DNA of 18,312 nt from Akkermansiaceae bacterium (GTDB lineage: Bacteria; Verrucomicrobiota; Verrucomicrobiia; Verrucomicrobiales; Akkermansiaceae): positions 1-18,312 of the forward strand of contig JABHEX010000324.1 in NCBI GenBank assembly GCA_018676385.1, read 5' to 3'. The position numbers were made by a program, and so were the translations under genes. Below are positions 13,520-18,312 of the stretch, one piece after another. The notes under the pieces are model-generated. The model was not told where the DNA came from. It made no database searches and saw only the letters and a list, made by a program, of their open reading frames with translations. Numbering within the stretch: position 1 is the stretch's first letter; every line of letters starts with the position of its first letter.

Positions 13520-14077
13520 CTATTTCTCCACCTTTGATGAGGCTATCACTCTTGGAGACACAATGACGGCGTGGTTGTCGTGGCGGATGTATCCACCTGC
13601 TTGGTCAACAATATAGCGTAGCAAGGTCTCTGCTGGGATTCGCTCCAGACGCAGAGTTACACGGCTGTTTTTAAAGGCACCCGTTGGATCTTGGATAATA
13701 AAGTTAGGGGTGGTTTTTTGTTTTGATTCCCGTTCAACTTGAAAGGCAAGCATATCGAGCGACTCACGCACGGTAGCTTTATCTAAATAGACTTTCGGGA
13801 TTAATACCTTGCGCAAAGCATTTTTACGATCTCTGATAGCGAGCGATTTCTTGTTAGAGGAAATAAACAAGATTTTTTTCCTGGCTGGGAGGTGTTTTGG
13901 ATTGATGCGTAATACTTCTCGAAAAGTCGTTCTGGCAATGTCGTATTTCCCTTCGTTCATTGCAATAACGCCTTGCTTATAAAGGCTGTTAGCTCTTTGG
14001 GCGGCAGTATCGTCTGCCTGTGCGAGAGCGCCAACGCAGAGAGTTAGCGCCACAATCATGGATGTGTTTCTTTTCAT
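13520..14077 (-). CDS. Small secreted TPR protein with STN-like domain
   Basis: The start is placed at ATG 14075-14077, which opens a signal peptide (MKRNTSMIVALTLCVGALAQA); upstream in-frame codons to 14194 do not look coding. The 185-residue product has one clear TPR unit (ANSLYKQGVIAMNEGKYDIARTTFREVLRINP, residues about 30-60), a basic linker, then a domain with VYLDKATVRESLDMLAFQVE and RVTLRLERIPAETLLRYIVDQAGGYIRHDNHAVIVSP. The second part is the pattern of secretin/TonB short N-terminal (STN) domains: a short helix, the ratcheting helix AETLLRYI and a final V-I-V strand. It lacks the secretin barrel. A role as a periplasmic adaptor of a secretion or pilus-type system is plausible but unproven. 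Confidence 0.75.
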   Translation of the reverse strand: MKRNTSMIVALTLCVGALAQADDTAAQRANSLYKQGVIAMNEGKYDIARTTFREVLRINPKHLPARKKILFISSNKKSLAIRDRKNALRKVLIPKVYLDKATVRESLDMLAFQVERESKQKTTPNFIIQDPTGAFKNSRVTLRLERIPAETLLRYIVDQAGGYIRHDNHAVIVSPRVIASSKVEK

Positions 14078-14302
14078 AGTGGATCGTAGTTTGGTGTTAT
14101 GCTGTCGGCACATATGGTGATTACACACCGGACAAGCACCTAATAGAATACTCACGTGAGGTGCTGGTGCATAGACAAAAATAACCCACTGCAAATAGGC
14201 AGTGGGTGTGGGGATATGTAGTATGCACAGGATTTCCCTAGCTCACACCCAATTCGCTGGTGTCTATCTTGGGCGGATCATTGGAGTGGCTCGACTAGGC
14301 GA
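14078..14302. other. Intergenic region with terminator and palindromes, no gene seen
   Basis: This 225-bp gap between nuoA and the TPR gene contains a minus-strand terminator (14175-14207), a 10-bp palindrome CTCACGTGAG (14151-14160) and a wider inverted repeat GCACCT/AGGTGC (14136-14141 and 14159-14164). The segment 14208-14302 between the nuoA stop and the terminator has no convincing ORF or tRNA. Confidence 0.6.
14175..14207 (-). terminator. Rho-independent terminator downstream of nuoA
   Basis: The arms ACCCACTGC and GCAGTGGGT (14184-14192 and 14199-14207) form a 9-bp perfect stem around a 6-nt loop. On the minus strand the stem is followed by TATTTTTG. It lies 95 bp beyond the nuoA stop and ends that transcript before the TPR gene. 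Confidence 0.8.
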
Positions 14303-14671
14303 TTATGCTTTCCAGTTCAAAGCACCTTTCTTCAGGGCATAGACATATGCTACTGCGAGCACAGAAACAAATCCGCATACACTCCAAAAGGGTAACATAC
14401 TTTCAGCAATCATATCCTTGAATTGCACTGCCCAAGGGTAGAGAAAGACTACCTCAATATCGAAGATAACAAACAGCATCGCCACAACGAAAAACTTTAC
14501 GCTAAATCGCGGCGAACCCTCACCAATCGGGAGCATGCCGCACTCGTAAGGACTCTGTTTGGTGGGATTACTACGCCCTTTTTTGCCGAGCAATACACTC
14601 ATGACTAGCATGGAAGTCGCAAAACCGATTGCTGCACCGGCTTGCATGAGAACAGGAAGATAGTCTTGCAT
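14303..14671 (-). CDS. nuoA: NADH-quinone oxidoreductase subunit A
   Basis: NuoA is a small integral membrane subunit of respiratory complex I, located at the junction of the peripheral arm and the membrane arm near the quinone site. The 122-residue protein has three membrane segments (about residues 8-28, 57-80 and 91-112). Its diagnostic loop and second helix read SPYECGM.P.G.....RFSVKFFVVAMLFVIFDIEVVFLYPWAV, including the conserved Cys of YECG and the Glu of FDIEVVF. Length and layout match the family. The gene stands alone: nuoB is not downstream, and terminators lie on both sides, so the other complex I genes must be elsewhere. Start ATG 14669-14671. Confidence 0.95.
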   Translation of the reverse strand: MQDYLPVLMQAGAAIGFATSMLVMSVLLGKKGRSNPTKQSPYECGMLPIGEGSPRFSVKFFVVAMLFVIFDIEVVFLYPWAVQFKDMIAESMLPFWSVCGFVSVLAVAYVYALKKGALNWKA

Positions 14672-14699
14672 CTTTAGTGTAAATTAATGAATGGTGAAT

Positions 14700-14746
14700 T
14701 GAAAAAAAGAAGAAACCCGCGGTGTCTATAGGATACCGCGGGTTTC
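14700..14746 (-). terminator. Strong rho-independent terminator after the 102-residue gene
   Basis: The arms GAAACCCGCGGT and ACCGCGGGTTTC (14712-14723 and 14735-14746) form a 12-bp perfect stem, with a few more pairs possible in the 11-nt interior. On the minus strand it is followed by TTCTTTTTTTC. It separates the unknown gene from nuoA, whose start is about 30 bp further on. Confidence 0.88.
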
Positions 14747-14815
14747 ATAAAATGGTTCGTAGTGGCTTCACCAGCACGAAATCAATGTTATGCTCTGTGA
14801 GCGATGAATAAAATA

Positions 14816-15124
14816 CTAGACTGACTCTTGTGCTGCGAGGAAATCACTATGTGCTTCGGACAGCTTAGCTAGTCCCTTGTATTCCTTGCCTTCCTTTTCG
14901 ATCATGCCTCGCGTAACGAGATTCTGAAGTTTTTCATAAGCGCGAAGGCGGAGCATTTCTTCTCCACCGCTGACGGCGTTACGTTCCTTCAACTTAGCAT
15001 AGACAGCCTCAAACAGATCGTTAAATCCGAAAAAACTATCATCATCTCCCAGTACGTTAACGATTTCATCGGTTACGTGATCTGGGACGCGGCGAGAGAA
15101 ACGAGTTCTTTTCGTAGTAGCCAT
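14816..15124 (-). CDS. Conserved-looking 102-residue protein, function unknown
   Basis: I do not recognise this gene. The product is soluble and charged, with a basic N terminus (MATTKRTRFSRRVPDH), then a predicted helix-rich core: DEIVNVLGDDD, FNDLFEAVYAKLKE, RLRAYEKLQNLVTRGMIEKEGKEYKGL and a C-terminal helix. The segment ending in L-V-T-R-G-M-I-E-K-E-G-K-E-Y resembles the recognition helix and wing of a winged-helix domain, so DNA binding is possible but unproven. It has its own strong terminator and diverges from asd; a 7-bp inverted repeat lies in the shared upstream region. ATG 15122-15124 is used, with no Shine-Dalgarno. Confidence 0.65.
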   Translation of the reverse strand: MATTKRTRFSRRVPDHVTDEIVNVLGDDDSFFGFNDLFEAVYAKLKERNAVSGGEEMLRLRAYEKLQNLVTRGMIEKEGKEYKGLAKLSEAHSDFLAAQESV

Positions 15125-15273
15125 GTAGTTAATCTACTACAACTCTCTACTATTTGCGATCTGAAAAATAAAAAAAGCACAAATTTCTGTCATTTTCTAT
15201 TCATTCATATGACAGTTTCTTAAAATCACGGCATTGACAGTGCAGTGTATCTCGCCATTGTCGTGCCTTGATC
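15125..15273. promoter_or_regulatory. Divergent promoter region with inverted repeat CTGTCAT-N15-ATGACAG
   Basis: This AT-rich 149-bp region lies between the unknown gene and asd. It holds a perfect 7-bp inverted repeat (15187-15193 and 15209-15215, centres 22 bp apart, about two helical turns). Also present are a TGACAG copy at 15235-15240 within a TTGACA -35-like element (15234-15239) and a TAAAAT -10-like element at 15221-15226. The exact promoters are uncertain. Confidence 0.4.
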
Positions 15274-16290
15274 ATGAGCATAGCAGAAGGAAAACACATA
15301 GCATTGGTGGGGGCTACGGGCGCTGTTGGGCAAGAAATGCTCGATTGTTTGGAAGAACGTGAATTCCCCATTACTGAATTAACTTTATTAGCATCTTCGA
15401 GATCGGCGGGAAAGAAGATCTCATTCCGTGGAAATTTAATTAAAGTTAAGGAATTGACACATGAAAGCTTCGCTGGTGTGGATGTTGCGCTATTCAGTGC
15501 TGGCGGTGATCTTTCATTGGAATACGCTCCAAGTGCGGCAGCGGCAGGGGCTATTGTTATCGATAACTCCTCGGCTTTTCGTATGGATCCGGATGTGCCA
15601 TTGGTGGTGCCTGAAATTAACCCAGCCGCGGCACATGATCCTGCCAAGGGTATTATTGCAAATCCAAATTGCACCACAATCATTACACTGATGGCGCTTT
15701 ACCCTCTGCACAAACTCTACGGTCTCCGCAGCGTCATCGCATCCAGTTATCAGGCAGTCTCTGGCAGTGGAGCCCAAGGTATTATTGAGTTGGACGACCA
15801 GATCAAAGTGCTTGGCGCCGGTGGCGAAGTCACTGATGATATGAAAAATGTCTACCCGCACCAAATTGCCTCTAACGTGATCCCTCACGTTGATTCCTTT
15901 ACGGAGAATGGGTATACTAAGGAAGAGTTAAAAATGCTCAACGAGAGCCGGAAAATTCTTGATCTCCCTGACCTGAAGGTAACCTGTACCTGTGTGCGTG
16001 TGCCAGTGCACCGCTCCCACTCTGTCAGTGTCACTGCAGAGTTTGAGAAAGCAGTTGATGTTACCGAGGCGCGTGCTGTATTTTCTAATTATCCTGGAAT
16101 CAACGCCAAGGATGATCCTGAAAATTCTCTTTATCCTGTGCCGCTAGATACCACAAAAAAGGACGACTGCTTGGTGGGTCGAATACGTAAGGATATGGTT
16201 TTTAACAATGCCCTAGCCTTGTGGGTGGTGGGGGACCAAGTCCGCAAAGGAGCCGCGTTGAATGCTGTGCAGATTGCGGAACTAATCTAG
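15274..16290 (+). CDS. asd: Aspartate-semialdehyde dehydrogenase
   Basis: Asd reduces aspartyl-4-phosphate to aspartate semialdehyde with NADPH, the branch point to lysine/diaminopimelate, threonine and methionine. I start at ATG 15274 (MSIAEGKHIALVGATGAVG); TTG 15268 is a weaker alternative. The 338 residues show the Rossmann GATGAVGQ (13-20), the SSAFRM..DVPLVVPEIN segment, nucleophile Cys133 in NPNCTT, Gln160 in YQAVSGSG, and the acid/base His249 in CVRVPVHRSHS. Length matches the bacterial family (about 330-370). The next gene begins within a few bases of its stop, so the two are probably one transcript although their pathways differ. Confidence 0.95.
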   Translation: MSIAEGKHIALVGATGAVGQEMLDCLEEREFPITELTLLASSRSAGKKISFRGNLIKVKELTHESFAGVDVALFSAGGDLSLEYAPSAAAAGAIVIDNSSAFRMDPDVPLVVPEINPAAAHDPAKGIIANPNCTTIITLMALYPLHKLYGLRSVIASSYQAVSGSGAQGIIELDDQIKVLGAGGEVTDDMKNVYPHQIASNVIPHVDSFTENGYTKEELKMLNESRKILDLPDLKVTCTCVRVPVHRSHSVSVTAEFEKAVDVTEARAVFSNYPGINAKDDPENSLYPVPLDTTKKDDCLVGRIRKDMVFNNALALWVVGDQVRKGAALNAVQIAELI

Positions 16291-16297
16291 GATGGCT

Positions 16298-17182
16298 ATG
16301 AACGATCTAAAACCTTGGCTAAAGTCGAAGCAAAAAGAAGTCGATGCCGCACTTGGGCGGCTCCTTCCGCGTGAGAACACACGCCCTGCGACGATTCATA
16401 AGGCGATGCGGTACAGCGTCTTTGCTGGAGGTAAGAGGTTGCGACCGATCCTTTGTCTGGCAGCGGCCGAGGCTTGCGGCGGAAAAATTGAAAATGCACT
16501 TGCCCCTGCATGTGCAACTGAGGTGATGCACACCTACTCGTTAGTTCACGATGATCTGCCGTGCATGGACGACGATGATCTTCGCCGTGGCAGACCCACC
16601 TCGCATATGGTCTTTGGTGAAGGACTGGCCGTTTTGACAGGGGATGCTTTGTTGACGGAGGTCTTCACGATGATTGCCCAGACGCCGCCAACCAAGCGGT
16701 TTAGCGTGAGAGACTACGTCGAGGAAATTGCCATCACTGGAGGCAGTAAAAAACTCATTGGGGGTCAAGTATTGGATCTAGAAGGTGAGGGGAAAAAACT
16801 GACAAAAAAGGATCTTGTTCGTATTCATGAGGCAAAAACTGCTGCGCTCCTCACGGCTGCTGTGCGCCTCGGCGCAATGACCGCGAACGCCACTCCGCGG
16901 AAGTTGGAAGCGCTCACGACTTTTGGCTATAACCTCGGTCTCGCATTCCAGGTGATTGATGATATCCTAGATGTTACCCAGACTACTGAGATGTTAGGTA
17001 AAACGGCTGGTAAGGACGAGGCCGTTGATAAATCAACTTATCCCGCTATTCTCGGGCTTGATGCATCCCGTAAGGAAGCCGCCCGCCTCACGCGCAAGGC
17101 ACTGAAGTCTCTTGAAGTATTTGGGAATAAGGCCAACCGCCTTGAGCAAATTTCTCGCTACCTATTAGAACGCGAGTATTGA
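16298..17182 (+). CDS. ispA: Short-chain polyprenyl diphosphate synthase (IspA-type)
   Basis: This enzyme condenses IPP with allylic diphosphates to farnesyl or geranylgeranyl diphosphate, feeding quinone, undecaprenyl and terpenoid synthesis. Both Asp-rich motifs are present: the first as HTYSLVHDDLPCMDDDDLRRG and the second as FQVIDDILDVT. GGKRLRP binds IPP, and TAGKDEAVDKSTYP is the usual C-terminal segment. The DDLPxMD insertion and the Tyr five residues before the first Asp resemble E. coli IspA, so FPP is the likeliest product, but chain length cannot be fixed by sight. ATG 16298 has AGGA at 16289-16292 with 5-nt spacing and is preferred. ATG 16292, one base after the asd stop, is the other choice. 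It is 294 residues from 16298, normal for the family. Confidence 0.92.
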   Translation: MNDLKPWLKSKQKEVDAALGRLLPRENTRPATIHKAMRYSVFAGGKRLRPILCLAAAEACGGKIENALAPACATEVMHTYSLVHDDLPCMDDDDLRRGRPTSHMVFGEGLAVLTGDALLTEVFTMIAQTPPTKRFSVRDYVEEIAITGGSKKLIGGQVLDLEGEGKKLTKKDLVRIHEAKTAALLTAAVRLGAMTANATPRKLEALTTFGYNLGLAFQVIDDILDVTQTTEMLGKTAGKDEAVDKSTYPAILGLDASRKEAARLTRKALKSLEVFGNKANRLEQISRYLLEREY

Positions 17183-17220
17183 TACTCTGCGGTCTTGTGA
17201 ACTTAAACCTTTGGGGCTGA

Positions 17221-18183
17221 TCATCTACACAAAGGCTTGCAAAGCTCTATCAGCGAGGGATCCACAGTGTGTGCCGTGTCCGTGACTTTATGAATGGGGA
17301 GCGTGCCGAAGTTACCTGAACGGTAAACCATGATGTTGCACGTCTCACCACGATGTAGCGACTCCACAGCGGCAACCGCAAATTTAAATGCCATTAGGCG
17401 ATCTCTCACGGTGGGCGATCCACCACGCTGGATGTGTCCGAGAATCGTCAAGCGAGCGTCCATTTTCAAATTATCACCCACCCAGCGTGTGATGTAGTCG
17501 CTCATACCTGTGCCCTCTGCAACGATAGCGATAAGAAAGTTTCTTCCTTCCTCTAGTTGGATTCGGAGTCGTTCACCAATTTTATCTAGATCGTAATCCA
17601 GCTCAGGAACGATACATATTTCGGCACCACAAGTCACGGCTGATGCCATCGCCAGATAGCCGCAATCGCGTCCCATCGTTTCTACAACGAATGCCCTGCT
17701 GAATGAGTTCGCTGTATCGCGGATGCTGTCTACTGAGCTGCGGATCATATTCAGAGCGGTATCGACTCCCAAGCAATAATCGGTGCCGGGGATGTCGTTA
17801 TCGATTGTAGCTGGAATGCCTGCGAATGGGACTTTGAAGTCAGAATAAAACTGATTTAGTGCACGAAATGATCCATCACCGCCAATCACAACTAGTTTGT
17901 TTATGCCATGGCTTTGGAGGTTTTCGTATGCCTTCTTGCGCGACTCATACTGAAAGAAGCGCTCTGAGCGAGTCGAGCGCAGCACGGTGCCCCCGCGGTT
18001 GATAATACCTGAGGTTGACCTGTTTCCTGCCTTTTCGATGTTGTTATCGATTAGTCCGCGCAGCCCGTCATAAATCAAATATGGCTCGTACCCAAGCGAG
18101 CGAGAGTGCTCGACTGTGCATTTGACTGCGGGGTTCATGCCGGCGGCGTCACCACCAGAGGTCATCACTGCTATGCCTTCCAT
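17221..18183 (-). CDS. pfkA: ATP-dependent 6-phosphofructokinase
   Basis: PfkA phosphorylates fructose 6-phosphate to fructose 1,6-bisphosphate, the committed step of glycolysis. The 320 residues have MTSGGDAAGMNPAVK for the nucleotide loop, VVIGGDGS with Gly104, GIPATIDNDI with catalytic Asp128, ETMGRDCGYLA (residues 168-178), IVAEGTG and GHIQRGG. Gly104 together with no Lys before TIDND argues for ATP rather than pyrophosphate as donor. Length is that of a single bacterial PfkA. The start at ATG 18181-18183 gives the normal N terminus (MEGIAVMTSGGD). The frame upstream is open for 43 codons to the window edge without any start codon, so an N-terminal extension cannot be excluded. It converges on ispA with 38 bp between stops and no terminator visible. 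Confidence 0.92.
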   Translation of the reverse strand: MEGIAVMTSGGDAAGMNPAVKCTVEHSRSLGYEPYLIYDGLRGLIDNNIEKAGNRSTSGIINRGGTVLRSTRSERFFQYESRKKAYENLQSHGINKLVVIGGDGSFRALNQFYSDFKVPFAGIPATIDNDIPGTDYCLGVDTALNMIRSSVDSIRDTANSFSRAFVVETMGRDCGYLAMASAVTCGAEICIVPELDYDLDKIGERLRIQLEEGRNFLIAIVAEGTGMSDYITRWVGDNLKMDARLTILGHIQRGGSPTVRDRLMAFKFAVAAVESLHRGETCNIMVYRSGNFGTLPIHKVTDTAHTVDPSLIELCKPLCR

Positions 18184-18312
18184 GGAAAAATAAATTGTTT
18201 TGTGAGGGTTAAGCGTCGTACCACCAGAATCGCCAAAGCGGAAGACGCGGTCAGTCCTTAGTGTGGTTTTGGAATCAATGCAAGCAACACTAATACCATC
18301 ATTGTGTGTAAA
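18184..18312 (-). other. Open frame upstream of pfkA, coding status unclear
   Basis: The pfkA frame continues upstream without a stop to the window edge (43 codons, reading for example VFRFGDSGGTTLNPHKTIYF just before the pfkA Met). It has no ATG, GTG or TTG inside the window. A run of that length without a stop is not rare by chance, and standard PfkA proteins begin near the internal Met. No Shine-Dalgarno precedes the ATG at 18183. Confidence 0.3.

Noticed and set aside
14078..14194. N-terminal extension of the TPR/STN-like protein
   Set aside because: It overlaps the nuoA terminator and palindromes and places an internal signal peptide 40 residues in; the start at 14077 is better.
14208..14302. 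A possible tRNA or small RNA gene after nuoA
   Set aside because: No cloverleaf or T-loop (GTTCGA-type) sequence could be formed; left only as a low-interest note.
17183..17220. A terminator between the converging ispA and pfkA genes
   Set aside because: No stem longer than a few pairs and no T-run on either strand was found in these 38 bp.

Overview
The window looks like chromosomal sequence from a member of the Verrucomicrobiota, probably Verrucomicrobiales-like; the genus cannot be told. The evidence is a single-gene pseudopilin with a GFTLVELLVVIAIIAVLAA signature, a giant SGNH/PVC-type membrane-bound dehydrogenase-domain protein of a kind typical of the PVC superphylum, many exported proteins, and few Shine-Dalgarno sequences. 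Only the starts at 4104 and 16298 have a clear AGGA at good spacing. I see no insertion sequence, tRNA, rRNA, CRISPR array, phage gene or integration site.

Layout. Positions 1-5171: on the minus strand, a partial exported thioredoxin-like gene interrupted by an in-frame TGA, which is best read as selenocysteine because a SECIS-like hairpin follows it. Just upstream of it in transcription order is a pseudopilin, 3 nt away. Further upstream come a secreted GH13 alpha-amylase and a secreted TraB/GumN-type protein. A membrane-anchored SurA/parvulin-type prolyl isomerase diverges from the last on the plus strand. Positions 5193-5220 hold a bidirectional terminator. Positions 5252-11090 (minus) hold a DUF58 protein, a transglutaminase-core membrane protein, and a 952-residue fusion of SGNH domain, PVC dehydrogenase-type propeller and azurin-like copper domain. 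Positions 11208-13494 hold a secreted WCPPC thioredoxin (minus), the RdgB/HAM1 nucleotide house-cleaning enzyme (plus), and a DUF318/ArsP-type permease with an N-terminal Cys-Cys pair region (plus). Positions 13520-15124 (minus) hold a small secreted TPR protein with an STN-like region, a solitary nuoA, and a 102-residue protein of unknown function. Positions 15274-17182 (plus) hold asd and an ispA-type prenyl synthase, almost contiguous. Positions 17221-18183 (minus) hold an ATP-type 6-phosphofructokinase whose frame stays open to the window edge.

The genes are mostly housekeeping (asd, ispA, rdgB, pfkA, nuoA) mixed with envelope and secreted functions (folding, redox, polysaccharide degradation). 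The strongest unusual signal is at the left edge. There a TGA follows Cys-Thr, the same frame continues for 32 sensible codons to the window end, and a 7-bp stem with an AGGUU loop begins 11 nt after the UGA. This is the geometry expected of a bacterial selenocysteine insertion element, so ordinary gene callers would truncate this gene. The second is an azurin-like module with exactly azurin's copper-ligand spacing, fused to a propeller and to an SGNH domain that has lost its nucleophile.
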